A stretch of 64,000 nucleotides of DNA from Deltaproteobacteria bacterium (GCA_006226595.1 SBGP01000077.1:163244-227243); one strand, 5' to 3'; shown: positions 34,410 through 44,115, counted from the stretch's first letter. Translations and numbers: made by a program. The notes: a model not told the origin generated them from the letters alone.

Positions 34410-34772
34410 TCACTCTTCTTCGGCCGGCGTCGAGGGCGTTTCCTCAGAAGCCGCCTCGGACGTCTCCTTCTCCTGCCGCTCCTTTTCGAGACGCTCGATC
34501 TCGTCGCCGAGATCCGCATCGTTGAGCAGGCTCTTGTTGGAGTAGTACGACAGCGTGATCGACGTGATCATGAACGCGACCGCCACGCCCGTCGTCGCTC
34601 GAGCCAGAAGACCAGCCGGTCCGCGCGGACCGAACACCTGGCCGCCACCGCCGCCGCCGCCGAAAGCCGCACCCACATCACCGCCCTTTCCAGGCTGCAG
34701 GAGGATGACGAGCACGAGCAGCACGCAGAGCACCACGTGGACCGAGACGACGAACAGGTAGGGAACAGCCAT
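34410..34772 (-). CDS. secG: Preprotein translocase subunit SecG
   Basis: A 120-residue inner-membrane protein with two membrane segments: YLFVVSVHVVLCVLLVLVIL at the N-terminus and ATTGVAVAFMITSITLSY in the middle, joined by the LQPGKGGDVGAAFGGG loop that marks SecG (here with seven glycines in a row). The C-terminal ~45 residues are acidic and Glu/Pro-rich, longer than in E. coli. ATG 34772 follows AGGAAG. It lies between fur and tRNA-Leu, all on the minus strand. Confidence 0.92.
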   Translation of the reverse strand: MAVPYLFVVSVHVVLCVLLVLVILLQPGKGGDVGAAFGGGGGGGQVFGPRGPAGLLARATTGVAVAFMITSITLSYYSNKSLLNDADLGDEIERLEKERQEKETSEAASEETPSTPAEEE

Positions 34773-34846
34773 GATCTTCCTGAACCCACGCCGCAGAGCG
34801 CGTGGGAGTGGCCCGAGGACAGCGCCTCGAGCTGAGCTCGCGGAAC

Positions 34847-35344
34847 TTAGTTCCGAGCAGCGGTGTCGGCAACCCCCGTCACCCGGCCCTGAGAGGACTG
34901 ACTCTCGTAGGGGCACGGATCACGCAGGCACTCGCCGTAGATCTCGTGGCGATGGGAGGCGACCCGGAAGCCGAGCTCCTTCGCAACCTGCTCCTGTCGA
35001 CGCTCGACCACCTCGTCCTCGAACTCGATGATGCGACCGCAGCGATTGCAGATCAGGTGGTCGTGGTGGTCGTGTCCGGCAGGCTCATACCGCACCCCGT
35101 CCTCGTCGAACCGATGCTCGATGGCGAGCCCGGACTCGGCGAGAAGCTTCATCGTGCGGTACACGGTCGCGAAGCCGATGCTCCCCTGCTTGTCGCGGGC
35201 GAGCTCGAGCACCTCGTTCAGAGAGAGGTGCTTGCCGCTTCCGTAGAAGGCCTCGGCGATCACACGGCGCTGTGAGGTGTAGCGGAGCCCCTGGTCGTCC
35301 AGGTACCTCGCGAACTGCTTCAGGCGTTCGTTCACGTCGCTCAT
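34847..35344 (-). CDS. fur: Fur-family metal-responsive repressor
   Basis: A 165-residue winged-helix regulator. The DNA-binding part RYTSQRRVIAEAF...SLNEVLELA, then SIGFATVYRTMKLLAESGL (recognition helix), the metal site HDHHDHLICNRCG and a second Cys pair CLRDPC near the C-terminus form the structural Zn4-type site. Iron-sensing Fur is likeliest; PerR or Zur cannot be excluded by motif alone, although the HDHHDHLIC motif fits Fur. ATG 35344 follows AGAGGTG. It ends with ~20 polar residues. The gene sits at the end of the ribosomal superoperon but after its terminators. Confidence 0.9.
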   Translation of the reverse strand: MSDVNERLKQFARYLDDQGLRYTSQRRVIAEAFYGSGKHLSLNEVLELARDKQGSIGFATVYRTMKLLAESGLAIEHRFDEDGVRYEPAGHDHHDHLICNRCGRIIEFEDEVVERRQEQVAKELGFRVASHRHEIYGECLRDPCPYESQSSQGRVTGVADTAARN

Positions 35345-35403
35345 GCCCACCTCTGTAGCCGTCCGATGCGACCGGCGCGAACCCGAACCACGACACAACA
35401 ACG

Positions 35404-35426
35404 CCCACCGGGCAGGACCCGGTGGG
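35404..35426 (-). terminator. Terminator of the ribosomal superoperon (distal)
   Basis: CCCACCGGG and CCCGGTGGG form a perfect 9-bp stem around a 5-base loop, followed on the minus strand by CGTTGTTGTG. It lies 37 bp beyond the rplQ stop. Confidence 0.75.
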
Positions 35427-35441
35427 ACGTCGAAGTCGAGG

Positions 35442-35457
35442 TTCCGGCGAACCGGAA
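35442..35457 (-). terminator. UUCG hairpin just after rplQ (proximal)
   Basis: TTCCGG-TTCG-CCGGAA on the minus strand, six bases after the rplQ stop. Tandem with the stem at 35404-35426. Confidence 0.55.
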
Positions 35458-35462
35458 GCTGC

Positions 35463-35876
35463 TTACTCGGCAGCCTCGACCAGCTGCACGACGGCCATGG
35501 ACGCGTTGTCACCGCCGCGGATACCCGCCTTGATGACTCGCGTGTAGCCACCGGCGCGGCTCGAGAAGCGATCGGCGTACTCGCCGAAGACCTTGTCGAG
35601 GGCCTCGTCGTTGTTCACAACGACGCGGGCCTGCCGGATGAGGTGCACGCGGCGCGCCTTGGCGGCGGCCAGCTCGTCACCGTCGAGTCCGTCCAGGGAC
35701 GGCGCACGCTTGCCGAGCGAGATGACCTTGTCCGCGTGACGGCGGAGCTCCTTGGCCTTCGCTTCGGTGGTGCGGATGCTTCCGTGAAGCATCAGCGAGG
35801 TGACCATGTTTCGGAACATCGCCTTACGGTTAGAGCTGTTCCGACCGAACTTACGTCCAGACTTACGGTGACGCAT
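35463..35876 (-). CDS. rplQ: 50S ribosomal protein L17
   Basis: A 137-residue protein. MRHRKSGRKFGRNSSNRKAM and the following MVTSLMLHGSIRTTEAKAKE are unmistakable L17. It is near the polypeptide exit region of the large subunit. Last gene of the alpha block, 18 bp after rpoA, followed by two hairpins. Confidence 0.97.
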   Translation of the reverse strand: MRHRKSGRKFGRNSSNRKAMFRNMVTSLMLHGSIRTTEAKAKELRRHADKVISLGKRAPSLDGLDGDELAAAKARRVHLIRQARVVVNNDEALDKVFGEYADRFSSRAGGYTRVIKAGIRGGDNASMAVVQLVEAAE

Positions 35877-35894
35877 GAGGCCTCCTGCCCCCGC

Positions 35895-36902
35895 CTAGCC
35901 CACCTTGTGCTTGGGGAAGTTGTGAAGCTTCATCCCAAGCGCAAGGCCGAGGTCGGAGAGGATGTCCTTGATCTCGTTGAGCGACTTACGGCCGAAGTTC
36001 TTGGTCTTCAGCATCTCAGCTTCGCTCTTCTCGACCAGCTGATAGATGTACTCGATACCCGCGTTCTGCAGGCAGTTCTGGGAACGGACGGAAAGCTCGA
36101 GCTCGTCGACGCGCTTGAAGAGGTTCTCGTTGAACTCCTCTTCCTCGGCGTCGTCCTCCTCGACCTCCGGCTCCTCCTCCTCGGCGAAGTTGATGAACAC
36201 CTGAAGCTGCTCCTTCAGGATCTTCGCGGAGAAGGCAAGCGCATCCTCGGGGACCACGGACCCATCGGTCCAGATCTCGAGGGTGAGCTTGTCGTAGTCC
36301 GTACGCTGACCAACGCGAGCGTTGGTGACCAGGTAGCGAACGCGCTTGATGGGGCTGAAGATGGCGTCCACCGGGATGGTCCCGATCGGCGCGCTCTCGT
36401 CCTTGTTCTCGCCGGCGGGCACGTAGCCCTTGCCCATCGCGACGGTGAGCTCGGCGTGGAACCGGCCCTCTTCGGTCAGGGTGGCGATCGGGTGATCAGG
36501 GTTCAGGACCTCGCAGTCGCCATCGAAGGTGAGCTGACCGGCACGAACCACGGTGATCTTCCCACGCTCGCCCTCGGCCGAGATGGTCGCGTGGACGACC
36601 TCGGTGGAGCTGGTGCGCAGGAGAATGCCCTTGATGTTCAGGATGATGTCCGTCACGTCCTCGACGACACCCGGGATCGACGAGAACTCGTGGAGCACGC
36701 CATCGATCTTGACGGAGGTCACGGCCGCGCCCTGCAGGCTCGAGAGGAGGATGCGGCGCAGGCTGTTGCCGATGGTCGTTCCGAAGCCGCGCTCGAGAGG
36801 GCGGATCACGAACTTGCCGTAGGTCGCGTTGGACTTGGAGTCACGCTCGACGCGACGCGGCTTGATCAGGGAACGCCAATTGGCGTAGACGGTCTCTTCC
36901 AT
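35895..36902 (-). CDS. rpoA: RNA polymerase alpha subunit
   Basis: A 335-residue protein. The N-terminal assembly domain shows [28 protein letters not shown] and [17 protein letters not shown]; a very acidic linker ([18 protein letters not shown], ~235-252) leads to the C-terminal DNA/activator-binding domain with NCLQNAGI and the helix-hairpin-helix [15 protein letters not shown]. Normally rpsD precedes rpoA; here a 98-bp structured spacer takes its place. The acidic linker is longer and more charged than in E. coli. Confidence 0.98.
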   Translation of the reverse strand: MEETVYANWRSLIKPRRVERDSKSNATYGKFVIRPLERGFGTTIGNSLRRILLSSLQGAAVTSVKIDGVLHEFSSIPGVVEDVTDIILNIKGILLRTSSTEVVHATISAEGERGKITVVRAGQLTFDGDCEVLNPDHPIATLTEEGRFHAELTVAMGKGYVPAGENKDESAPIGTIPVDAIFSPIKRVRYLVTNARVGQRTDYDKLTLEIWTDGSVVPEDALAFSAKILKEQLQVFINFAEEEEPEVEEDDAEEEEFNENLFKRVDELELSVRSQNCLQNAGIEYIYQLVEKSEAEMLKTKNFGRKSLNEIKDILSDLGLALGMKLHNFPKHKVG

Positions 36903-37000
36903 GAATCACCTCGACGAGCTTCAGCACCGAGCCCAGGCCGGTGCTCTACGCTCGTTGAACGAGTGTGGGCGCGGCGGGCCACCGCACCCGTTGAATGCGA
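36903..37000 (-). promoter_or_regulatory. Structured rpsK-rpoA spacer in place of rpsD
   Basis: A 98-bp spacer with AGCACCG/CGGTGCT (36923-36945) and the 13-bp palindrome CTCGTT-G-AACGAG (36951-36963), plus a G/C-rich stem near 36965-36987. It sits where rpsD normally lies; S4 normally represses this operon. May be a processed or regulatory leader for rpoA. Confidence 0.5.
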
Positions 37001-37384
37001 CTAGACGCGACGCTTCTTGGGCGGACGGCAGCCGTTGTGCGGAATCGGCGTCACATCCTTGATGTGCGTGATCCGCATGCCGCTGTTCGCGATGGCGCGA
37101 AGCGCGGACTCCCGACCAGTGCCGGGGCCCTTCACGTGGACACCGACGCTCTTCATGCCCTGGTCCTGCGCCTTCTTACAGGCGTCCTCGGCCACGAGCT
37201 GAGCAGCGAACGGAGTGCTCTTGCGGGAGCCCTTGAAGCGCAGAACGCCCGCAGAGCTCCACGCGACCGCGTTTCCGTTCGGGTCGGTGATGGTAACGAT
37301 GGTGTTGTTGAAGGTGGCCTGAATGTGCGCAACCCCGCTGGGTACGTTCTTCTTGACCTTCTTCTTGACCTGACGACGAGCCAT
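37001..37384 (-). CDS. rpsK: 30S ribosomal protein S11
   Basis: A 127-residue platform protein contacting the mRNA exit. [32 protein letters not shown] block and the closing [16 protein letters not shown] are typical. It follows rpsM by 15 bp; the next gene is rpoA rather than rpsD. Confidence 0.98.
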   Translation of the reverse strand: MARRQVKKKVKKNVPSGVAHIQATFNNTIVTITDPNGNAVAWSSAGVLRFKGSRKSTPFAAQLVAEDACKKAQDQGMKSVGVHVKGPGTGRESALRAIANSGMRITHIKDVTPIPHNGCRPPKKRRV

Positions 37385-37399
37385 GAGAGTCCTCCGTCC

Positions 37400-37768
37400 C
37401 TACTTCTTCTTGCCGGCGATCGGACGACGCGGGCCCTTGCGGGTACGGGCGTTGGTGTGGGTGCGCTGACCGCGCGACGGCAGGCCTCGCCGGTGGCGAA
37501 GGCCCCGGTAGGCGCCGAGGTCGACCAGACGCTTGATGTTCATGGCGACTTCCTTGCGGAGGTCACCCTCGACCCGGTAGCTCTCCTGGATGACCTCGCG
37601 GATCTGGGCGACCTCGCGATCGGTCAGCCGCGCAACGCGGGTCATGCCATCGATACCGGCACGCTCGACGATCTGGCGAGCGACGGTGGGACCGATGCCG
37701 TAGATGTACGTCAGCGCGACCCAGATGGGCTTGTTGCGCGGAAGATCGACGCCTTCGATACGAGCCAC
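37400..37768 (-). CDS. rpsM: 30S ribosomal protein S13
   Basis: A 122-residue head protein (contacts P-site tRNA). [35 protein letters not shown] and the tail [21 protein letters not shown] are S13. Preceded directly by map: infA and rpmJ, usual in this slot, are absent. Confidence 0.98.
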   Translation of the reverse strand: MARIEGVDLPRNKPIWVALTYIYGIGPTVARQIVERAGIDGMTRVARLTDREVAQIREVIQESYRVEGDLRKEVAMNIKRLVDLGAYRGLRHRRGLPSRGQRTHTNARTRKGPRRPIAGKKK

Positions 37769-37798
37769 GTTGTGTTCCTTTGCCCTACCGGGCTTCCA

Positions 37799-38578
37799 TC
37801 ACGCCGACGCTTTGGCGTCGAGCGCAGTGAGAATCTCAGTTCCGCGCGGAGTGATCGCGACGGTATGTTCGAAGTGAGCTGCGAGGCTTCCGTCCGCCGT
37901 GACGACCGTCCAACCATCGTCCAGTGTCTTCGTGCGATGCGTGCCCAGGGTGACCATGGGCTCGATGGCAAGGCAGGTTCCAGGCTTCAGCAGCTGCCCG
38001 GAGCGGGCCTTGCCAAAGTTGGGGACGGAAGGAGGCTCGTGAAGGAGCCGGCCAATACCGTGGCCCACGAATTCTCGAACGATGCCAAAGCCGTGAGGCT
38101 CGACGAAGGACTGGATCGCGTGGCCGATGTCACCGATCCGGTTGCCTGGCACAGCCAAGGCGATGCCCTCATACATGCTTTGCTCGGTGACGTCAAGGAG
38201 ACGGCGGACCTCTTCGGTCCCCTCACCCACCACCACCGTGAAGGCACAATCGGAGTGGTACCCCCCGAAGATCAGGCCGACATCGATGCTGATGACGTCC
38301 CCATCCTTCAGGGCCAACTCGTTGGGAATGCCGTGTACGACGGCATCGTTGGGCGATGCGCAGATGGTCGCCGGGTACACGACACCGGCCGGAGCATAGC
38401 CCTTGAACGAAGGGATACCGCCGCGCGCGCGGATGGCATCCTCGGCCATGCGATCCAGATCGCTCGTGGTGATCCCGGGGGCGATCGCCTCCCGGAGGAT
38501 CGCCACGACCTCGGCGAGCTTGCCGCCGCTCTGACGCATGACGTTGAGCTCCCACGGCTCCTTCAGACGGGCACGCAT
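37799..38578 (-). CDS. map: Methionine aminopeptidase type I
   Basis: A 259-residue di-metal enzyme removing initiator Met. Ligands: DVGLIFGGYHSDCAFT (two Asp), GHGIGRLLHEPP (His), AIEPMVTLG (Glu) and HFEHTVAIT (Glu). The start ATG 38578 overlaps the secY stop by one base (TGATG); the longer upstream frame is inside secY. The usual adk between secY and map is missing, which is common outside enterobacteria. Confidence 0.96.
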   Translation of the reverse strand: MRARLKEPWELNVMRQSGGKLAEVVAILREAIAPGITTSDLDRMAEDAIRARGGIPSFKGYAPAGVVYPATICASPNDAVVHGIPNELALKDGDVISIDVGLIFGGYHSDCAFTVVVGEGTEEVRRLLDVTEQSMYEGIALAVPGNRIGDIGHAIQSFVEPHGFGIVREFVGHGIGRLLHEPPSVPNFGKARSGQLLKPGTCLAIEPMVTLGTHRTKTLDDGWTVVTADGSLAAHFEHTVAITPRGTEILTALDAKASA

Positions 38579-39927
38579 CAGAGCACGGCGTCGCCGCCGC
38601 CTCCCATTCGCGTACGGCGGCCACGAGTGCCGCTCGGCCCGGTGATGCCGTCGTAGTGACGAGTCATCAGGTGGGCCTCGATCTGAGCCACGGTGTCCAG
38701 CGTGACGCCGACGATGATGATCATGCCGGTGCCGCCCACGATCTGCAGGAACTGGACGTTGAACTCGTTGACCATGATGGTCGGGAGCACACACACGATC
38801 GCCAGGTAGATGCTGCCGCCGGCGGTGAGCCGGGTCAGCAGGCGATCGATGTACTCGGCCGTCTCGGTACCGGGACGGATGCGCGGGATGTAGCCGCCCT
38901 GCTTCTTCAGGTTCTCGGCCACATCGACGGGATTGAACGTCACCGCCGTGTAGAAGAACGCGAAGAAGATGACCAGCCCGGCGTACACGAGGTTGTACAG
39001 CCAGCGGCCGGGGTACAGCGCTCCCCCGATGAAGTCGAGGATGGCCAGGTCCCAGAAGGTCCCGATGGTGTTCGGGAACATCAGCAGCGAGGACGCGAAG
39101 ATCGGCGGGATGACGCCCGCGGTGTTGACCTTCAGCGGCAGGTGCGTGGACTGCCCCTCGTAGACCTGCCTACCCAGAATGCGCTTCGCATACTGGATCG
39201 GGATCCGTCGCTGACCTCGCTCGATGAACACGATGCCCATGACGATGGCGTACATGAACAGCATGAGCAGGGAGGCCTGGAACAGGTTCAGGTCTCCGAG
39301 CTGAATCAGCTGGAACAACTGGGCAAGGCCAGCCGGGATTGCCGCGACGATACCCGCGGTGATGATGATCGACGCACCGTTACCGATGCCACGCTCCGTC
39401 ATCTGCTCGCCGAGCCACATGACGAAGCAGGCGCCGCCGGTCATCGTGAGCATGGTGAGGACTCGGAAGCCCCAACCCGGCTCGATCACCACGTCCGCGG
39501 TACCCACACGCATCTGCTCCATGCCGATGGCCATGGAGAAGGACTGCACCATGGCGATCGCAATCGTCAGGTACCGCGTGTACTGGGTGATGCGGTTCTG
39601 GCCCTGCTGGCCCTCCTTCTTGATGCGCTCGAGCGCTGGCCACATGACCGACAGGAGCTGCATGATGATGGAGGCCGTGATGTACGGCATGATCCCCAGC
39701 ACGAACACACTGAACTGCGTCAGCGCGCCGCCGGAGAACATGTCGTAGAGACCGAACAGGGTGTTGTTCTGCTGGTTGAAGAACTCACCCAGCGCCACCC
39801 GGTCGATCCCCGGAGCGGGAATGAAGATGCCCAGACGGTAGACCCCGAGCATCCCCAACGTGAAGAGGACCCGCTTACGCAGGTCCTCCATTCCCCAGAT
39901 GTCTGTGAAGACGTTGCCCACTGGCAT
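38578..39927 (-). CDS. secY: Preprotein translocase subunit SecY
   Basis: A 449-residue ten-helix channel protein. ILGIMPYITASIIMQLL (TM2/plug region), YARRI-type loop QRRIPIQYAKRILGRQ, VIPPIFASSLLMFP and the late NPVDVAENLKKQGGYIPRIRPG are hallmarks; a short basic C-terminus ends GGGGDAVL. With SecE (63226-63609) and SecG (34410-34772) the whole SecYEG core is in this window. rplO lies four bases upstream. Confidence 0.98.
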   Translation of the reverse strand: MPVGNVFTDIWGMEDLRKRVLFTLGMLGVYRLGIFIPAPGIDRVALGEFFNQQNNTLFGLYDMFSGGALTQFSVFVLGIMPYITASIIMQLLSVMWPALERIKKEGQQGQNRITQYTRYLTIAIAMVQSFSMAIGMEQMRVGTADVVIEPGWGFRVLTMLTMTGGACFVMWLGEQMTERGIGNGASIIITAGIVAAIPAGLAQLFQLIQLGDLNLFQASLLMLFMYAIVMGIVFIERGQRRIPIQYAKRILGRQVYEGQSTHLPLKVNTAGVIPPIFASSLLMFPNTIGTFWDLAILDFIGGALYPGRWLYNLVYAGLVIFFAFFYTAVTFNPVDVAENLKKQGGYIPRIRPGTETAEYIDRLLTRLTAGGSIYLAIVCVLPTIMVNEFNVQFLQIVGGTGMIIIVGVTLDTVAQIEAHLMTRHYDGITGPSGTRGRRTRMGGGGDAVL

Positions 39928-39931
39928 TCAC

Positions 39932-40399
39932 TCAGGCATCGGCGCCCGGGATGGGCCCCTCGACGGTGCCACCAGCGGCGAGAATCTTCTCCGCGGCGGT
40001 CCGGCTAAGCTTGGACACGCGGACGTGAAGGGCAACCCCCAGCTCGCCACGACCCAGGACCTTGACGCCGTCCTTGCCGATGCGGCTGATGAGGCCAGAG
40101 GCCTTCAGGGAGCCCGCGTCCACCACGGAACCAGCCTCGAGTTCGGCAAGCCGCTCAAGGTTGATGACCTCGTAGTCCTTCGCGAAGATGTTCGTGAAGC
40201 CCTTCTTCGGCAGGCGCCGCTGGATGGGCATCTGACCACCCTCGAAGCCCGCACGACGGGAGTAGCCGGACCGGGACTGGGCACCCTTGGTGCCGCGGCC
40301 AGCGGTCTTGCCCTTGCCCGAACCCTCGCCACGGCCCACGCGGGTACGCGACTTGGTCGAGCCGGGAGCCGGCTTCAGGTTGGAAAGCTCGTTCGCCAT
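39932..40399 (-). CDS. rplO: 50S ribosomal protein L15
   Basis: A 155-residue protein. NLKPAPGSTKSRTRVGRGEG, GKTAGRGTKGAQSRSG and GFEGGQMPIQRRLPKKGF are the L15 signature. ATG 40399 follows AGGAGCAC; the frame above it is not coding. Confidence 0.97.
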   Translation of the reverse strand: MANELSNLKPAPGSTKSRTRVGRGEGSGKGKTAGRGTKGAQSRSGYSRRAGFEGGQMPIQRRLPKKGFTNIFAKDYEVINLERLAELEAGSVVDAGSLKASGLISRIGKDGVKVLGRGELGVALHVRVSKLSRTAAEKILAAGGTVEGPIPGADA

Positions 40400-40415
40400 G
40401 ATGTGCTCCTGTCGC

Positions 40416-40601
40416 CTACTCGGCGACTTCCTCGACCTCGACGAGGTGAAGGACCTTCTTGACCATGCCGCGCACCGCCGGAGTGTTCTCCAGCTTGCGG
40501 CTCTGGCCGATCTTCCGAAGGCCGAGGCCCTTGATGGTCGCCAGCTGCTTGGCGTTGCGACCAATCGCGCTGTGTCGAAGCGTGACCTGCAGGTACTTCA
40601 T
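40416..40601 (-). CDS. rpmD: 50S ribosomal protein L30
   Basis: A 61-residue protein with VTLRHSAIGRNAKQLATIKG and GLGLRKIGQSRKLENTPAVR, as in L30. Spacing of 10 bp from rpsE and 16 bp to rplO supports co-transcription. L30 is dispensable in some bacteria; here it is kept. Confidence 0.96.
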   Translation of the reverse strand: MKYLQVTLRHSAIGRNAKQLATIKGLGLRKIGQSRKLENTPAVRGMVKKVLHLVEVEEVAE

Positions 40602-40611
40602 CGCTTACTCC

Positions 40612-41163
40612 CTACGCCGTCACGGGCGCGGTCGAGACCACGGTGTAGTTCGAGAGGACGTCCTCGACCGGCTTACCGACCCGCGTAGCGTACTGCTCGG
40701 GGGTCTCGAGCTGCTCGAGCGCATCGAAGGTCGCCTTCACCACGTTGTGCGGGTTCGACGAACCGAGGCACTTGGTGAGGACGTTCGAGACTCCGAGGGC
40801 TTCCATGATCGCGCGGACCGCGGGACCGGCGATAACGCCGGTACCATCGGAGGCGGGACGAAGAAGGACGTTGCCAGCACCGAAGTGACCGGTCACCTCG
40901 TGGGCGATGGTCGTGCCGGTGAGGGCGTACTTCTTCATCGCCTTCTTGGCGCGCTCGTTACCCTTGCGGATGGCCTCGGGAACCTCATTGGCCTTGCCGA
41001 AGCCGACACCGACCGAGCCCTCGCCATCGCCGACGACGACGATCGCGGAGAAGCTGAAGCGACGACCGCCCTTCACGACCTTGGCCACCCGGTTGATGTA
41101 GATGACCTTGTCGATGAGGTTGGATTCCTCTTCGTTGCGACGCCGCCGGTTGTTCCTGTTCAT
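40612..41163 (-). CDS. rpsE: 30S ribosomal protein S5
   Basis: A 183-residue protein with the double-stranded RNA-binding-like fold: [43 protein letters not shown] and [17 protein letters not shown]. Involved in fidelity and, with S4, in mRNA helicase activity; rpsD itself is outside its normal slot. The N-terminus is Asn/Arg-rich. Confidence 0.98.
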   Translation of the reverse strand: MNRNNRRRRNEEESNLIDKVIYINRVAKVVKGGRRFSFSAIVVVGDGEGSVGVGFGKANEVPEAIRKGNERAKKAMKKYALTGTTIAHEVTGHFGAGNVLLRPASDGTGVIAGPAVRAIMEALGVSNVLTKCLGSSNPHNVVKATFDALEQLETPEQYATRVGKPVEDVLSNYTVVSTAPVTA

Positions 41164-41195
41164 GACTGTGCTCCCAGCCGAGACGAGCTCGGCCG

Positions 41196-41555
41196 CTAGA
41201 ACTCGAGGCCGCCCTCACGAGCCGCGTCGGCGAGAGCCGCGACGCGTCCGTGGTAGAGGAAGCCGTTGCGATCGAAGACAACGCTCTTGATGTCGGCAGC
41301 CACAGCCTTCTCGGCAATGGCCTTGCCGACGAGCGCGGCGCCGTCACGGTTGCCACCGCTACCCTCGAAGCCCTTGACGAGCGAAGAGGCGGCGGCCAGC
41401 GTGGTGCCGGTGCTGTCGTCGATGATCTGCGCGTAGATGTGCTTGGCACTGCGGAAGACGCTGAGACGGGGACGCTCGGTGGTCCCGCGCACAGTCTTGC
41501 GAATGTGCGCCTTGCGCCGGATGCGCGCGTTGTGCCTGGGGTTGGTCTTGCCCAT
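41196..41555 (-). CDS. rplR: 50S ribosomal protein L18
   Basis: A 119-residue 5S-rRNA-binding protein. [35 protein letters not shown] and the C-terminal [20 protein letters not shown] are L18. Confidence 0.97.
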   Translation of the reverse strand: MGKTNPRHNARIRRKAHIRKTVRGTTERPRLSVFRSAKHIYAQIIDDSTGTTLAAASSLVKGFEGSGGNRDGAALVGKAIAEKAVAADIKSVVFDRNGFLYHGRVAALADAAREGGLEF

Positions 41556-41566
41556 GATTCCTCCGG

Positions 41567-42100
41567 CTAGGCCGACTTACCGGCCTTGAGGGAGATGTGC
41601 TCGCCTTCGTAACGCACGCCCTTGCCCTTGTAGGAGTCAGGACGGCGGTACGCGCGGATATCCGCGGCGACCTGCCCCACCTTCTGCTTGTCGATACCCT
41701 TGATCGAGACCTTGGTGGACTTGTCCACGGCAATCTCGATGCCCGCGGGAATCGCGTACTCGATGGGGTGGGAGTAGCCGAGGTTGAGCACCAGGTTCGA
41801 GCCACGAACGTCAGCACGGTAGCCGACGCCGATGATCTCGAGCTTCTTCTCGAAGCCGCTGGTGACACCCTCGACCATGTTGCCAATGAGGGAGCGCATG
41901 AGGCCGTGGTAGGCACGCGCCTGCTTGCCGTTGCCGGCACGCTCGACGGTGACGTTGTTGCCATCGACCTGAACGGCGACGGACGGCACGAGGGCCTGGG
42001 TCAGCTGACCCTTCGGACCCTTCACGCGGACCTCACCGTCGGCGACCTCGAGGGTCACTCCGGCGGGCAGCTCCAGCGGCTGGTTTCCAATGCGAGACAT
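41567..42100 (-). CDS. rplF: 50S ribosomal protein L6
   Basis: A 177-residue two-domain protein near the sarcin-ricin loop. [26 protein letters not shown] and the C-terminal [31 protein letters not shown] are typical. Eleven bp before rplR. Confidence 0.98.
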   Translation of the reverse strand: MSRIGNQPLELPAGVTLEVADGEVRVKGPKGQLTQALVPSVAVQVDGNNVTVERAGNGKQARAYHGLMRSLIGNMVEGVTSGFEKKLEIIGVGYRADVRGSNLVLNLGYSHPIEYAIPAGIEIAVDKSTKVSIKGIDKQKVGQVAADIRAYRRPDSYKGKGVRYEGEHISLKAGKSA

Positions 42101-42108
42101 GTTGACTC

Positions 42109-42507
42109 CTACCAGACCCGGCAGAGGATCTCGCCGCCCACACCGGCCTGACGGGCCTGGCGGTCGGTGAGAAGACCCCGGGAGGTCGTGAGGATAGCGA
42201 TGCCGAGACCGTTGCGGACGCGGGGAAGTTCATCCTTACCCACGTACTGCCGGCGGCCCGGGCGCGAGACGCGCTCGATGCCACGGATGGAGCCACGGCT
42301 GGCGTTGTCGTACTTGAGGAACAGCTTCAGTCGCCCCTGGGCACCGTCGGTAGACTCGACGTAGCCCTCGATGAAGCCCTCGTTCTTGAGGACCTGCGCG
42401 ATGGCGACCTTGATGTTGGACCGCGGCATGGTGACGCTGCTGTGGCCGGCCTGCTGGCCGTTCCGGATGCGCGTCAGCATGTCGGCGATGGGATCGGTCA
42501 TGGACAT
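42109..42507 (-). CDS. rpsH: 30S ribosomal protein S8
   Basis: A 132-residue central-domain rRNA binder. [37 protein letters not shown] and the end [20 protein letters not shown] match S8. ATG 42507 follows AGGAG; 16 codons above it are open but not conserved. In E. coli S8 represses the spc operon through a site near rplE/rpsN. rpsN is absent here, so the site, if kept, would lie in the 56-bp rplE-rpsH spacer. Confidence 0.97.
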   Translation of the reverse strand: MSMTDPIADMLTRIRNGQQAGHSSVTMPRSNIKVAIAQVLKNEGFIEGYVESTDGAQGRLKLFLKYDNASRGSIRGIERVSRPGRRQYVGKDELPRVRNGLGIAILTTSRGLLTDRQARQAGVGGEILCRVW

Positions 42508-42563
42508 GAAGGGTTCTCCTCTCGGCGGCGGTTTCCGAAGACCTGCCACCAACGAGCACGGCC

Positions 42564-43115
42564 TTAGGCCGAGAACGGCATTCCGAGGTGCTTGAGAAGG
42601 GCCTTGCCCTCCTCATCAGTCACCGCCGTCGTGACGAAAGTGATGTTCATTCCGGTGATGCGACTGACCTTGTCGTAGTCGATCTCCGGGAAGATGATCT
42701 GCTCGGTCAGACCGAGCGAGTAGTTTCCACGGCCGTCGAATCCGCGGGGGTTGACCCCACGGAAGTCGCGGATACGCGGAATCGCCACGGTGACCAGGCG
42801 GTCGAGGAACTCCCACATGCGGGCGCCACGAAGCGTGACGCGAGCACCGATGGGCATACCCTCACGGAGCTTGAAGTTAGCGATCGAGCGACGCGCCCGG
42901 GTGATCACGGCCTTCTGACCGGTGATCAGGGTGAGCTCCTCGGAGGCAGCCTCGAGCAGCTTCACGTTCTGGATCGCTTCCTTCATGGAGAGGTTGACGA
43001 CGATCTTCGTGAGCCGCGGCACCATCATGGCGTTCGTGTACTCGAACTCCTGCTGGAGGGCCGGGACAGCCTGCTCGCTGTAGCGCGTCTTCAGACGGGG
43101 AATGACATTGGCCAT
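42564..43115 (-). CDS. rplE: 50S ribosomal protein L5
   Basis: A 183-residue 5S-rRNA-binding protein. [36 protein letters not shown] and the C-terminal [20 protein letters not shown] are L5. ATG 43115 chosen over a longer frame that overlaps rplX. Confidence 0.97.
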   Translation of the reverse strand: MANVIPRLKTRYSEQAVPALQQEFEYTNAMMVPRLTKIVVNLSMKEAIQNVKLLEAASEELTLITGQKAVITRARRSIANFKLREGMPIGARVTLRGARMWEFLDRLVTVAIPRIRDFRGVNPRGFDGRGNYSLGLTEQIIFPEIDYDKVSRITGMNITFVTTAVTDEEGKALLKHLGMPFSA

Positions 43116-43123
43116 CTGATACC

Positions 43124-43447
43124 TCAGCCGTCGATCGAGGCGCCGGTACGGCGGTCGATACGGGTCTTCTTGCCGTCGATGACGGCGTAGCCCACCTTCA
43201 CACGACGGTTCTCCTCGGCGTTCCAAAGAGCGACGTTGGAGATGTCGATGGGGGCTTCCTTCTCGATGATCGCACCAGGACGGTCACCGACGGGACGCTG
43301 GTGGCGCTTGACGCGCGCAACGCCCTCGACCACCACGCGACCCTCGGTCGGGAGGACGCGAAGAACGCGGCCCACCTTGCCCTTGTCGCGGCCGGTGGTG
43401 ACGATCACGGTGTCGTCAGCCTTGATGCGGCACTTGTTGTTAGCCAT
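43124..43447 (-). CDS. rplX: 50S ribosomal protein L24
   Basis: A 107-residue assembly initiator with a KOW motif: [20 protein letters not shown] and the following [13 protein letters not shown], then IDISNVALW. Between rplN and rplE as usual. Confidence 0.97.
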   Translation of the reverse strand: MANNKCRIKADDTVIVTTGRDKGKVGRVLRVLPTEGRVVVEGVARVKRHQRPVGDRPGAIIEKEAPIDISNVALWNAEENRRVKVGYAVIDGKKTRIDRRTGASIDG

Positions 43448-43461
43448 GGTTCCTCCAGCCC

Positions 43462-43830
43462 CTACAGAACTTCAGGAGCGAGGGAGACGATCTTCATGAA
43501 GTTCTTGCCGCGGAGCTCACGAGCAACCGGCCCGAAGATACGGGTGCCGACCGGCTCGTTGTCCTTGTTCAGCAGAACTGCAGAGTTCACGTCGAAGCGG
43601 ATGTAGCTGCCATCGCGGCGGCGGACTTCCTTCTTGGTCCGAACGATGACGGCGCGGGCGATCTGGCCCTTCTTCACCTTCCCGTTCGGGGCGGCGTCCT
43701 TCACGGACACGGCGATGATGTCGCCGATCGAAGCGTACTTACGCTTCGAGCCACCCAGGACCTTGATGCACTTGACGCGCTTGGCGCCAGAGTTGTCCGC
43801 AACGTCGAGGACGCTCTCGGTCTGAATCAT
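43462..43830 (-). CDS. rplN: 50S ribosomal protein L14
   Basis: A 122-residue protein. [20 protein letters not shown] and [20 protein letters not shown] plus [16 protein letters not shown] are diagnostic. It follows rpsQ by 24 bp. Confidence 0.98.
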   Translation of the reverse strand: MIQTESVLDVADNSGAKRVKCIKVLGGSKRKYASIGDIIAVSVKDAAPNGKVKKGQIARAVIVRTKKEVRRRDGSYIRFDVNSAVLLNKDNEPVGTRIFGPVARELRGKNFMKIVSLAPEVL

Positions 43831-43854
43831 GACAACCTCCTGGGAGGACCCGGC

Positions 43855-44115
43855 CTACTCGAGGCCGCGGCGCTCGACGACGGTCCAGCGCTTGGTCTTG
43901 GAGAGAGGCCGGCACTCCTCGATCACCACAGTGTCGTTGATACGGCACTGGTTGGTCTCGTCGTGGGCCTTGTAGTTCTTGGAGCGCTTGACGTACTTAC
44001 GGTAGCGCGGGTGCTTGACCAGCCGCGTGACCTGGACCGTGATCGTCTTGTCCATGCGATCGGAGATGACGATCCCGGTGACGCTGCGGCGTCCGCTCTT
44101 GTTCTCGTTGGTCAT
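43855..44115 (-). CDS. rpsQ: 30S ribosomal protein S17
   Basis: An 86-residue primary rRNA binder. [20 protein letters not shown] and the end [18 protein letters not shown] are S17. ATG 44115 follows GAGAGGGA; the frame is open ~60 codons further up through an unusual 218-bp gap, but that part has no S17 similarity. Confidence 0.96.
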   Translation of the reverse strand: MTNENKSGRRSVTGIVISDRMDKTITVQVTRLVKHPRYRKYVKRSKNYKAHDETNQCRINDTVVIEECRPLSKTKRWTVVERRGLE

